From Cryptomeria japonica (lineage: Eukaryota > Streptophyta > Pinopsida > Cupressales > Cupressaceae): 64,000 bases of DNA. The notes beneath the pieces are model-generated. The model ran no database searches, was not told where the DNA came from, and was given only the letters and a program-made list of their open reading frames with translations. Made by a program: the position numbers and the translations under genes. Position 1 is the stretch's first letter. Each line of letters starts with the position of its first letter. Below are positions 43,801-55,299 of the stretch, piece after piece. The stretch spans positions 102,658,796 through 102,722,795 of the forward strand of contig NC_081412.1 in NCBI RefSeq assembly GCF_030272615.1. Reading direction: 5' to 3'.

Positions 43801-44136
43801 TTATACGGAGGTAAAATATTTCTTCAAGTCATCCACCATCCTCTTGTAAGGCATCAGTTTCTCATCTCTCATCTGATATAGGTCATTAATCTGGTTGATA
43901 ATGAGTTGAGAATCTACATAGATGTGTAATTCCATGATCTTCCACTCGATGGCCAGCTTGATTCCATTTACCAAAGCTTCATATTCTGCAATGTTGTTTG
44001 TGTGTGGGAAGAGAAGTTTGTAAGCTTTTGGAATTGAGTATTTCTGGGGAGTAATAAATAGTATCTCGACACTAGAACCATGTTGAGTGAAAGACCCATC
44101 AAAGAACATCTTACATGATTGTTCAGTAAGGTGCAT
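43801..44136 (-). pseudogene. Tat1 second RNase H (archaeal-type)
   Basis: CKMFFDGSFTQHGSS, then TNNIAEYEALVNGIKLAIEW, then MELHIYVDSQLIINQINDLY. The D...E...D spacing and the NNIAEYEAL phrase identify the extra RNase H domain of Tat/Ogre-lineage elements, placed after the usual RNase H. It probably helps remove RNA and process the polypurine tract. This segment is open. Confidence 0.88.
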
Positions 44137-44381
44137 GATTGATTCATCTGGGAATTCTATATGCAGAGGTTGATCGTCTTCCAGTGGAGCTTCGCAAGTT
44201 GGTCTGCAATAACCTATCCTTTGATGGCTATACGTTCCACATATTCAATGTCAAATTATGTAAGGACCATGACCCATTTGGCCAGTCTTCCTATAAGCAT
44301 TGCTTTACTGAGAAGATACTTGAGTGGATCAATCTTGGCTACCAGCTTAATAGAGTGTGCCAACATATAATGCCTTAATTT

Positions 44382-44800
44382 TTATGATGTAAAGACCAAA
44401 GCTAAGCATGCTTTCTCTATTATAGTATAATTCATTTCATATGACACCAATGTTCTACTGATGTAATAGATAGCTCGTTCCTTTTTATTATCATCCTGTT
44501 GTGCCAGGTGTTCCCCCAGTGAAGTATCCGTAGCTGATATGTACAAGATCAGTGGCTTACCTTGAATCAGTGGCATTAAAATGGGCAGATTAGAAAGATA
44601 TTCTTTAATTTGTTGTAAATATCATTCACAATCTTCATCCCAGTTGTATTGAATCCCTTTCCTTAATACCTTCATGAAGGGTTGAGCTTTGTCAGCTAGC
44701 TAAGATATAAAACGCCTTATGGACTAAAGACAACCTTGTAGACTTCTCATCTAACTGATATTCTTTGGTGGTGGCATTTCCATTATAGCTTGGACCTTTT
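44382..44800 (-). pseudogene. Tat1 first RNase H, partial
   Basis: 44382-44576 reads LILYISATDTSLGEHLAQQD, then YYISRTLVSYEMNYTIIEKA. This is the connection plus RNase H module of Ty3/gypsy Pol, with the Asp-containing strand changed to ISATD. Frames either side carry stops; 44577-44800 holds the link to RT. Confidence 0.8.
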
Positions 44801-44810
44801 CAGGGTCAAC

Positions 44811-46139
44811 CTAAATTCCTTTTCTGGATATTATGTACCCAAGCAATTTTCCTGATGTTACCCCAAATGCACATTTCTTTGGATTTAAGTGGAGCTTGAA
44901 TCTTTCCATTCTATCTAGTATGAGGCCTAGCTCTTGAATGTGTGTAGATCTCTTCATAGTCTTTACTAGGGTGTCATCAACATAATCTTCCATGTTTTTA
45001 TGCATCATATCATGGAAAATAGTGGTTACTTCTCTTTGGTAAGTTGCTCTTGTGTTCTTTAGACCAAACGGCATAACATTCCAACAGAAGGTTCCCCATG
45101 CACATGTGAAAGTTGTCTTCTCTTGATCTTCAGGTGCTATCTTGATCTGATTGTAACCAAAGAATCCATCCATTAATGAATACATCTCGTATCCAATAGT
45201 CATATCTACTATCATGTCAATGTTAGGCAATGGAAAATCATCTTTTGGACATGCCTTGTTGAGATCCCTAAAATTTGTGCGAACTCTAATAGATTTGTCT
45301 ACTTTTGATATAGGTACTATGTTGGATATCCATTTTGTGTAGTCTATAGCTCTGATAAATCCAGCTTTTAGCAATTTCTCTAGTTCAGCCTTGACTAGTA
45401 GTGCCACATGAGGATGCATCTTTGGGAGATTTTGTTTGACTAGTTTAACTCTTGGCATAATAGAGAGATAATGCATGATGAGATCAGGATCTAGTCCTAG
45501 CATATCTGAGTATGTCCATGCAAAGTTGATCTTCTTCTCTAAAAATAGATTGCTGAAATCTTTTAACTCTTCTGCTAACAATGATTGAGCTAAATGAATG
45601 ATATGCAATATCTCTTGACTCCCAATGTTCACTGGCTGAGTTGGCTTGATCAATATGGAAGATCTCTCCTGGAAGTGACTTGGCAGTATATCAAGTATCT
45701 CACCTTCAGGCACCTCAGAGAGGTTTTCACCTTTAGGTTTGTCCTTTATTTTCTCTTTTTTAGAGTCTGACACCGCCACAATGTGGTTTTCACCATCAGA
45801 TCTTTTATTCTTATTTTTCTTGTTTTTGCGACTAAGATACTTGATATCCGCTTTAGTCATGTTTTCATTTTGTTCACTAGTGGAAGAGTACATGGGTTCA
45901 ACTGCATTGAGATAGTAGGCTAGTGTATAGTCATTGGCAAAAGTAGGTACATTCAAGGATTGGTTATAAAGGGTGCAATCAATCAGTTCTAGATGCATTA
46001 AGGATAAGGTTGTAATAGGCTCAAGGGAGCTCATGGTACTATCACCATTGTTTCGGACCGACCAGTCGAGTTCCAGAAGACTACCTTGCGTATGTGTCTT
46101 GAGACCGGGAAGAGTTACCACACGATTATCATCATTCAT
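44811..46139 (-). pseudogene. Tat1 reverse transcriptase with protease-RT linker
   Basis: An open stretch of 442 codons. The N-terminal 150 residues are a Ser/Lys-rich linker (KSKKNKNKRSDGEN type). RT follows: LPKMHPHVALLVKAELEKLL, then VRTNFRDLNKACPKDDFPLP, then YSLMDGFFGYNQIKIAPED, then WNVMPFGLKNTRATYQREVT, then EDYVDDTLVKT. The YxDD box is YVDD, and FGLKN and FRDLN are well kept. It may still encode a folded RT domain, but neighbouring domains are broken. Confidence 0.93.
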
Positions 46140-46193
46140 GTTAGTATGTATTGGACCTAATTCAACTGACCTACTTCTAGCGTCATTACCTAC

Positions 46194-46925
46194 TTAAGAC
46201 TGGGCTACATACCATGGTATAACAATAGACAATATCTCATCATTCATGATAGAGTAGTCATAATGCATTGTTGAATAGTTGTTGTCATAGATAGAGCTCC
46301 AGTCTGAGTCATCAGAGTCATAGGATGGAGTTGCTGACTCATCTTCAAGTGGTTTAGTGAAGGTATATATAGTATCAACACCCACATCCTTGATGCTGCA
46401 AGTTCCTTCATGATTTGGTTCATTGATTGCTTGCATTTGACACACTTGTGGACATGACTTTGATGGTTCTGTTAATCCCTATCGTCTGTTCCATTCAACT
46501 TCTTCTGGACTGATGACTGGTTCTTTTTCTATAGCTTCTAGTTCTTCTTGTGTAGTTTCATACCTGATTTGTCCTATCTCATTAGGAGGGTTGGTAGGTG
46601 AAGGAATTGCTTGTGTCTTTTCTTTCTTCAGCTGTCGTTCATAGTCTTCTTGTCTTTTTAATCTGATTTCTTCTATTTCCTTTTGCATTCTTAGGGATAT
46701 CAATTCTTGTGCATCATCTGTAATAACTCTGGATTCTTCAGGGGTGTCTATAGTAGATGTATCTGAGAGATGGTCAGGACCCCATTCATACTCATTTGAA
46801 TCAGTTTCTGAATCATCTACCTATTGTCTACCACTATATGTGACCAAAATATTCAGCGGTGCAAACAACTCTCTGATTCTGTATACTTCATCTCTCATAT
46901 CCTCTGGAACTTCTACTTCCTGTGG
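46194..46925 (-). pseudogene. Tat1 Pol linker region
   Basis: Two charged low-complexity blocks, 46479-46703 (MQKEIEEIRLKRQEDYERQL) and 46194-46445 (Asp/Ser-rich), separated by stops. They connect the G-patch region to RT. No domain is recognised. Confidence 0.6.
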
Positions 46926-46927
46926 TA

Positions 46928-47788
46928 TTATAGCTGATATAACTCGAACTTGATTACCATATGTTTTCTCTCTCTGGGTGGGCAATTCTTATTGTCACAT
47001 TTCTCCTGAGTTTGTTGAATATCAATTTCTTGTGTTGTTAAGTGTAGTACCTTTTTCTTCCATTTACGTTGATGGTGAGATGTGTGCTTCTCATTTGATG
47101 ACTTTCTTGGATCATATCCTAGTCTAGCTTTATCATTGGCAGACTTAGTTTGTAACTGAATAGGTTCAACAATACCTTTTTGACATTTGCCAAGAGGACC
47201 AGTACCTAAATATCCCATGCGTTGAAGCATCTTATAGCCTGGACCATATTGTGTTGGAGAAATCTCATAATGTCGTATTTCTTTATCTGTACTATCTTCT
47301 TTGAAGTGTGATTTAAGGACATCATCCCCTTCTATTTCACCTGCAAGAGAAGTAGAGGACTGTATAAAGGTGCCATCATAAATGACTTTTGGAGTTGAAG
47401 TTTGTGGCCTCATACCCTCTGATGGTTTTCCTGACTGTCTTGATGGAGGAAGAGATGTTAGTGAGAGTATAGGCTCTATCTTGTAACCATCCATGCCAAT
47501 GTTTGTGATTCTCAATTTCTTTTCCAAATCTTTCAGCAAAGATTCCAAACTTTTAGCTACAGAAGCTACTCTATTATTAAGAACAAAAGCATCAACACCT
47601 TGTGTTAATGCATTGCAGGTATAGCTTGTATCGGCCGGAATACTGACTTCTATTCCATTATAGGGAAATTTCAGGCATTGATGATATGTATATGGTACTG
47701 CTTTCATTTCATGAAACCATGGTCTACCGAGTAAGATGTTGTATGAAAGATGAAGGTCCAGGACTTGAAAAATGACATCTCTTTCCAC
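46928..47788 (-). pseudogene. Tat1 protease C-terminal half and G-patch
   Basis: Open over 286 codons. It begins with the end of the aspartic protease (VLDLHLSYNILLGRPWFHEM, the usual ILGRPW box), then a linker. At about 47160-47255 lies a G-patch: YGPGYKMLQRMGYLGTGPLG, then KCQKGIVEPIQ, with the Gly pattern of the RNA-binding D111/G-patch family. G-patches downstream of the protease are known in betaretroviruses and in some plant gypsy Pols; here it may aid RT. Confidence 0.83.
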
Positions 47789-48835
47789 AGGTCCTACTTT
47801 GATTCGTAATGATACCAGTCCCTTAGAAGTTCTTTCCTCTTCATCATAAGCCTTGATTGCTATCTTCTTTGTTGGATCAATGACATTCTCAGAAAATACC
47901 AGCTATGTTAATATATTGTAGGTACAAATATTCAACCCAGCACCTCCATCTATCAAAACACGTTTAATGTGGTGTTTATGAATCATGGCTTGAATGTGTA
48001 ATGGCTGGTTATGTGGGTGACTCAGTGAATTATCATCTTCTTCAGAAAATGTGAGATAATGGGGTGAGGTCAGGTGACCTACCATAGATTGAAACCGATC
48101 TACGTCCAAATCTTTAGGAACATTGGTGGTAAGTAGAGCCTTTTCTAGGACCTCCTTATGAGCAGAAGAGATCTTAAGCAGTTCCAAAATGGAGATTTGA
48201 GCATTGGTTCTCTTCAATTGTTCGACAATACTATAACTAGGAGAAGACGATGAAGCTGGTTGTTTCGATTTAGCCATGATTGTGTATGTTTGTCTATTTG
48301 GCAGTTTTGATGTTGTTTGTTCAAAAGTTGGGGGACTAGCTCCTGGGAGAGAAGTCTTCCTTTGAGTGCAAGTCATAGCATTAGCAGCTTGTGCTTGATT
48401 TTGGTGGTCTGGGACTATGATCACATTGTAATATTCAGGTTGAACAGATTCAATCATGTTGATCACATTATCATTATTAGTATAAGTATAATTGACTCTA
48501 GCTCCTCCCTTGGATTTTGAGGAATCTCCTTGTTCATAAGTGGGTAAGGGATCTTTAAAGGCCTTATGACCAACATTAGTTGCATGATTTCCAACAATGA
48601 TCTTTCCTGCGTCAATGAGATCTTGGATTTCATGTTGGAGTTTCATGCAATGGTTTATGTTATGTCCCTTGTTCCGATGGTAGTCACAGCACTCATTTTC
48701 TCTCCACCATTTGGGTCTAATATCTGGGTCATATGGTCTGGAATTGTTTGGCAATGTTATCAGATTATTTGCTAAAAAAGTTTTAAAAGCCGATTCATAT
48801 GACTCATCTCGAGGAGTAAACTCATGCTTACCCAA
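47789..48835 (-). pseudogene. Tat1 Gag C-terminus and protease active site
   Basis: The 47903-48835 frame starts with the Gag end, including a variant knuckle CDYHRNKGHNINHC (CX2HX4HX4C), then a linker (ISILELLKISSAHKEVLEKA), then RVLIDGGAGLNICTYNI, the protease active site with DGG in place of DSG/DTG. The same DGGA appears in Tat2, so it is a lineage trait rather than decay. A stop near 47900 separates it from the ILGRPW half. Confidence 0.85.
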
Positions 48836-49991
48836 GGTTTGTCTTTAAACCACTCTCTTGTTTTCTTTGGGGGATTCTCTGTTGTAGTTTCAGTTGCCTT
48901 GAGTGCTTGTGTGCCACTGGCCAAGTTAACTATTGTGGATTTTGTTTTTGCTGGGACAGTATCTACCACTCCATCACTAACGACGTTCTTGTTGTTGTCT
49001 TTGCCATATTTCTAGTATTTGCTCTTTTCTTTAGAGCTATAACCTTGCGATGTTTCTTTCCAAAGTGATATATCTCCCTTTTTGATAAGCATGTCTTCCA
49101 TTCTGAGGGCATTATCTACCATTTTGTTGAATGAAGGGTGTACTTGCATCTAGACACTATCTTTCAATTTAGGGACTAAGTTATTGACGAAGATATCGAT
49201 TTTCTCAAGATCTGGGATAGTTCATGAATATCTAGAGAACATCTTTCTCCATCGTTGGAGGAAAGTGAGAAAGGGTTCTCCTGTCTTTTGTCTGGTATTG
49301 CAAAGCTCTATCATAGTGACTCGATGATGAATGTTGTATGAGTATTGTTGCAAAAATAATTGGATTAGTTCTTCAAATGTTTTTATTCCTTTGGGTAGGC
49401 TTGTGAACCATTCCATTGCTTGACCCCCTAAACTCCTTGGGAAAAGGCGCATGAGGTACGTTTGATCATGCATAAACTCCATACAAGTGGCACAAAACTC
49501 TCTGACATGATCTTGAGGATCTAAGGTACCATCGTATTTATAAAATTTTGGGATCTCAAATCGTGAAGGAAATGGAGACATGTAAAGGTTTTTGTCAAAC
49601 GGGAATGGGCATATTGTGTCCAGAGAATATTGTTTTGGCATTTTATCTTTGTTTTCTATTCTTGTGACTGCAGTTTGTAATGCTTGCATTTTTTTGCTCA
49701 TTTTTCCCCATGGTGTCTCTTCCTCTTTAGCAACAAGGGCCTCCACATTATAACCAGTAGAGAGTTGGCACCTTGCTTTGCTAATTCTAGGAAATAGTCT
49801 TCTTTTTCCCTAACCATGATGACCTTCATCATTTTCTGAAATTCTTTATTATTTTGACATCTATGTACTTCATCTTCAGGAGGTTCAGGAAGCTCATATT
49901 CAGTTGATGAATCATTGTTAGTGGAATGATTGCTGAAGTCATCATGAGTGTTTTGTTTATTAGCTTCTCTTTCTTGTCTTTCCCCAGACAT
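48836..49991 (-). pseudogene. Tat1 Gag
   Basis: The start MSGERQEREANKQ at 49991 follows the long leader. A frameshift near 49720 leads to 49222-49746 with FEIPKFYKYDGTLDPQDHVR, then SLGGQAMEWFTSLPKGIKTF, then FLTFLQRWRKMFSRYS, the plant gypsy capsid domain. The frame continues with stops (after SRYS, KDSV and SKY) to 48772-48969. It forms the particle shell; this copy is broken. Confidence 0.87.
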
Positions 49992-52347
49992 GGTGGGAGA
50001 TAGGGGCTAACCAAAGATTGGTATGTCGTAAACTGGTATCTATGATGAGGATGGTTTATTGTAAAAGGGGTTTTCCACAAAGAATGGATTGTCTTTTGAC
50101 ACAAAGAGCATTTCTTTTTCTTTGTCCTTTTTGTTGCGAGAATTTCTGGTTTGAACAGGCATTTTGTAACCGACAGGACCAAGAGTGAGATGTGTTGTAG
50201 AAGTCAAGATCAAATTTTAGCTAGTAGATCGTTTAACATAGTAATTAAGAGAAGTAACTTAAGATCTGGTCTGGTTTCAGGAACAATCTATCCTATGTAA
50301 GATATTATCCAAGTTGACTTAGGTTTGATAAAATGTTTGTTTCAACTAGCTGAGAAATGATCGACAAAATCGTGCAACGCAACTGCAGAGGTACACTATC
50401 AAGGTTGTTTATGCTTATGAGGATGATAACCAGTTTTAGGCTCATTGTAGACTGTTTTGGACAGGTTTAACTGTTCTAGATTGGCAAAATCAGAGACTCA
50501 TACGACATAATTTCTAAGACCGTACAACAGTTCAATAAGTTAAGGATGACAACTATTCTGTTTTGTATGAGTTGCTGCCTAGTACCGTATGACAAATGGG
50601 TAAGTCCCAGATGACAAATGATTTTGTTCAGTTCTGTTTCGTACGACACATGATTTAGCTTAAACGACAGACTATTTGGTTTTGTACAACATAAGATTGG
50701 ACTCAGGACAACAATTTAGTATACTCGTACTACATAGGATATGGTGCAGGATGACAATTCGGCAGACTCGTACAACTGTTCACATAGCAGAGACTAAAAA
50801 TTCTAAGTTTTTCAATGGCTGAGTATTACAACTGAGTATGATCAATTCTGAAATGAACTGATTTTTTACCAGGATATGCTAGTTTTGATACAGATAGAGT
50901 TTATCACTGAGTTGTTTGATCTGTTTGATTTGTTTTCTCCAGTTTCAATATTTCATTTTTTAATTCCAGGGATGAAAACACAGAAAACATGCAAGATATG
51001 TAATATTTCAAGCATAGCACGCTAACCCTATGGAAGTTGGCTTAGAGAAGAAAACCATTGCTTGTTGTCTTAGGTACACACCCAATAGCTAATCAGAATA
51101 CGACCATTGAGTCTCACGCAATGGATTCTCAATGCCGTATTAGCCGACTCCAAATGCTAATGGGGGCATGATATGGCAAGTGTCTTGGGAGAGTTACTAT
51201 CTCTCTTGCAGAAAAGATTATCAACCTTTTAGAGGTGAATCGGGTAGCTTCTATTTTATAGTTCTTAATCAGGAATTTCATTTGAAATTACCCCTTGAAG
51301 TCACGCAAGCATGATTGAGGCCTATAGCCCGACAAGGTACCGAAACAAGCTGTAGTCACGTAAACGCGATTGAGACCATGAGATCCTACAAAATGCTCGA
51401 TATGAAAGATCTCAAAGAGAAAACTCAAATAATCCCATCCTCTGAGACTTTAATCATCAGAGACCTATTTTAGAGTGAGTTGGAATGCTCAGGTCTAGTT
51501 GTACTCACTTGGGTCATTCTCACAGGGTGATTACTTTTTCCCACTGTGACAGACCCGCTAAAGGTACACAAATCTCAAAATTTAAAAAAAATCTTTGAGG
51601 GTCTAGATTTCTGATTGTCTATAAAAGACAAGAGCATACTCTCCTACCTCATACATTTTTCTGAAAACACGAAAGACAGATTTGTTCTTTAACCAAATAG
51701 CAATTTATATTGCCTAAAAAATGAATTTAAAGAATACACGATGTTTGGTTGATTCTCTTTAGGCAACCTGCAAAAACAACGCATCAGTAGTCATGTTGTT
51801 TTCATTCTTTGACAGACGTATGTTTGATTTGATAGATTCTTTGACAAACATCCTGCAAGAAATTGGTCAGGCTGTAAAAATTCCAGGCAGACAGAAGACA
51901 ATCCAGGGTCAGCGTTAGCATCATCAAAATTTTAAGCAAAAAAAATCTTGAAAGGTAATATGTTTTTAATCTATCAGAAAACAGAATCGTATGACAATAT
52001 TCATAAAACAGAATGACAGAATAGTTTTATTGTACGAGTTAGAAACCAGCATAGAATGACAAAAGGATAGCATAAGCAGTATGTTGTACGAGTTAGGAAT
52101 CAACATAGAATGACAAACTATAAGAAAATTAGTATGTCGTACGAGTCCATATTTCGATTTGTACGACAATTTAAAGGATATGATCTTGTTTCGTACGATA
52201 AATTACAGGTGTCAATATAATGTCGTACGATGCAGTGAAACTGCTTGTACGATATTTTGCAAAGGCTATACAGATGAAACCTACAAGATAAAAAAAAATG
52301 ATTTTGAGGCCGAAAAAGTAGTTTTCTGCCCCACGGTGGGCGCCAGA
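49992..52347 (-). other. 5' leader of Tat1 with CGTACG-rich repeats
   Basis: An untranslated leader of about 2.35 kb between the primer site and gag. 50490-50790 and 51980-52260 are rich in tcgtacgac / tgtacgagtt / gaatgacaa words, with perfect CGTACG palindromes at about 50640, 52138, 52192 and 52224. The stretch between has no recognised structure. A long leader is typical of Tat/Ogre elements. Confidence 0.7.
52329..52347 (-). promoter_or_regulatory. Primer binding site, tRNA-Lys type
   Basis: Minus-strand TGGCGCCCACCGTGGGGC, within a few bases of the 5' LTR start. From memory it complements the 3' end of plant tRNA-Lys(CUU), which finishes CCCACGGTGGGCGCCA. Confidence 0.8.
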
Positions 52348-53406
52348 AATGTGTGTGTAAAAAGTGGACATGTATCTGTATCTGCAATACAAAACACTTC
52401 AATCAAGTCATTACATGCATGGTTAATCAGATATAATCAATGAATAATAAACCATAACAAATTGACCCATTGCCTTCTAAAAGATGCGAATATATGATTG
52501 CCCTCATATTATAAGCAATACTAGTGACTAGACAACATCAAGATGAAGGATTTTATCTATATGAGCATGATGAATGCTAGATGGATGCAATATTGATCTA
52601 ACAAGATTTAAGCAATATTAAGCTAAATGATTTAATCAATGTGAAATAATTAATATGCAATATATCAATGAACCTAGAGCAAAAATAGTATAATAACAAT
52701 ATATTCTCTAGCCTCCAGCCTTTTTGAATGAGAGATGAGAGCCTGAATTTATAGAAAATTCAAAAAGAAACCAACGGCTAAGATCAAATGATGATGAGCG
52801 GTCAAGATTTTCCAAGAGGAAGCACAATCCAAGTGAATTGATGTGATTGGATGCTTTTCTTAGTTTTAAAGGAAATTGAACTAAAAATAAGATAAAATCA
52901 AAAAAACTGATTTATTCTCTATTTCATTCAATTTTAAGATTTAATTGTTTTAATTGCTTTCTCTTAGATTATTTATCAATTTTTAATTTGTTTTCCAAGA
53001 TTATCTCCAATTGATTTCTTTTCTCAAATTTTTAATTCTTTCTTGGTCAATTGATTCCTTTTTCTGATTTATTTTCATTTTTGAAGATTTGTGCTCAATT
53101 GATTTATTTAATTAAATTCCTCTTTTTGATGTTTTAATGGCAAATTGGTTTATTTAATTAAATATGCAAAAGATATTTAATAAAATAAATAAGATAATTG
53201 TTTAAAAATGATTTACTTGGAATGATTCAATTAATTAAATATAAATATTTAATTAATATTGGTTGATTAATTTTGCCATGTGACATTTAATGATTTTAGA
53301 ATTAATTGTGTGCTCAATATTTATTTAATTGCCTTTGGTTAGGACCTTGGTGATGTTGTCAAGATTAGGGGCCTGTGGTTTAGATGACCATTTTTAGGGT
53401 ATTACA
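52348..53406 (-). repeat. 5' LTR of Tat1
   Basis: 1059 bp and close to the 3' LTR, with scattered transitions. The outer end ttagggtattaca is followed by TSD ctaac. Confidence 0.93.
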
Positions 53407-53411
53407 CTAAC

Positions 53412-54700
53412 ATGTGATGATGCAGGTGCAAACTACATAAAATGTAGATATTTTTGGTGTATCATTATACTCAGTCATGTGATAGCGGGCTACATGGACT
53501 CAAGGAAGGACAATGGAGGTCAATCAAGAAAGGGGGATGGAAGGTAGAAGATATGGAAGTGAAAGAGCTTCTTGTTCTTTAATTATCATCATTGATCTTT
53601 ATTATGGCAAATAGGTTATGAAAATCGAGGTATAGGTTTGACCTAGAAAGTCATTGTACCTATTTGCATGGAGACCAGACAGTCACAAACAAGTAATTCC
53701 CTGGTTCACACTAGACTCATAGTGTCCTCATATCCTTGGACAATTCATAGCATTACTAAGAGACAATCCACAAACAGAAAAACAATAGGTGAACATATCC
53801 CATCCTTTCCTTTCTAGTCAAAGAATCCTAGAGATATAATCTCTAGTCAGAGACATCCCAGAAAAGCTAAAAGACGTGTCACCAAAAGATAAAATCAAAA
53901 CAAAATAGGGACTTGACACTAACACACAATGAAATCCTCAAGTTATTTGTGTTTCTTGCCACATATGTTAACATGTTTGATTTGGTCACAATGTTGTCAT
54001 CCTGATAAAGGACAAATCATGTTGAAAACCATGTTGTTCCCAAAGTTTGCTGAAAGCTTTGATTTGTTGAAAGTACATTGTTGCTTGTGTCTCATCTAAA
54101 ACTAATTGAATCTATGAAACTGATACTTTATTGCGAAGAAGATCAGAACTTTATTGCGAATTGGTGATGCAAAGGACTTTTTATTGTCGATTGTGTGTGA
54201 AAAGGAGGAATGAAAATATGATGTTGCTCAAAACATGTGATGCTCAGGGTACCACTTCCATCAGTAGATTTAGGATTTTGCCCCAGTTATAGATTGGACC
54301 TAATTTATCATGGAAGGAAAGGGCAAAAAGGGAAGGGTTTGTTATGAATTGCTAACCAATCTTAGGTAGATCAATAACAAGCCATGATGAGAATGGGTAA
54401 AATTTATTATGGATGAATAGACTATGAGTGTGTGCAAAGTGAAGGGATGAGATTTAATCTTGAAGGAGGGAGGAGAAATGTCTCTGCACACGGTGCCAGT
54501 AACTTGGTTTCCACCAAGGTACTTGCCTAGGGCACCACCGAAGTGGTTTTCACCATTGGACAGATTTATTTCTTTTTACTTTTTTCATTTTTTCAAAAAA
54601 AAATATCACAAGGTGCTTGTTTGCGAGGTTTTCACCAAGTAACGATTTTTTTTTTATGATTTTTTCTTCTTTTTTTTTTATTTTTTTTATTTTTTTGTAT
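53412..54700 (-). other. 3' non-coding region of Tat2, right part
   Basis: Continues Tat2 beyond the Tat1 insertion. No gene is recognised. 54570-54700 is strongly T-rich (A-rich on the element strand) with broken homopolymer runs. Confidence 0.55.
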
Positions 54701-54965
54701 TTTTGAATTAGGATATTCTGAAGAGCTATGTGTAAAACCAATGAAGGTGCATGTTGTTAATAGGATCTTCCAAAGGTTCTCCATCTGGTGTTGAGAATTG
54801 ATATGTACCTGATCCATAGACTATTGTGATGATGTAAGGACCAAGCCAATTTGGTTCGAACTTTCCCTTCTTCTCTCTGTCTTGTTGATTCTTAGGAATT
54901 TCTCTAAGAATTAAGTCACCTGCCTCAAATGTGTGAGTCTTTACCTTATGATTCTAGTTGTGACA
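54700..54965 (-). pseudogene. Tat2 integrase C-terminal GPY/F module
   Basis: Minus-strand frame: GDLILREIPKNQQDREKKGK, then FEPNWLGPYIITIVYGSGTY, closely matching the module of Tat1 at 42440-42580. Upstream of it the rest of integrase is missing. Confidence 0.8.
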
Positions 54966-55299
54966 TTCCTTGACTGAATGATGTGGTGCTCCATTGATTG
55001 TCTTCCTTGATGGAGGAACTAAGGTAGAATTACTAATGTGTGGACTACGTTCGCCCATATGCATGTCACCTAAAGAAGTTTGGGCATCCCTGACAACAAA
55101 GTCCTTCAAGGAAATTACATTAAAGGTCCATTGATGTGATGTATCACCAAAAGGGGATGGATGTGTGCAACAAGTGGATGAGTTATGAAGGCTTATGATT
55201 GCAAAAAAAAGTGAAAGTAGCATGGCATGATAGAGACTCAAGATCAACAAGTATTCTTTTTGACTTAAAATTTTATTATTTTGGTATTAGGGGAGATCA

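Larger units (their letters stand above)
35347..53406 (-). mobile_element. Tat1: 18-kb Tat-type Ty3/gypsy element with TSD ctaac
   Basis: LTRs 35347-36401 and 52348-53406 are flanked by a perfect 5-bp duplication ctaac (35342-35346 and 53407-53411). The minus-strand order is 5' LTR, tRNA-Lys-type primer site, long leader, gag, protease, G-patch, RT, RNase H, second RNase H, integrase, a long 3' region with a plus-strand frame, and 3' LTR. The double RNase H and antisense frame are hallmarks of the Tat/Ogre branch. An extra LTR-like unit at 40142-41330 means the body may be a composite of two elements. All coding frames carry stops. Confidence 0.9.

Noticed and set aside
49829-50182. 117-codon minus-strand frame upstream of Tat1 gag
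   Set aside because: It overlaps the gag start in another frame and covers leader sequence; no conserved motif.
54550-54817. Lys-rich minus-strand frames at the T-rich tract
   Set aside because: They are translation of homopolymer runs, not a basic protein gene.
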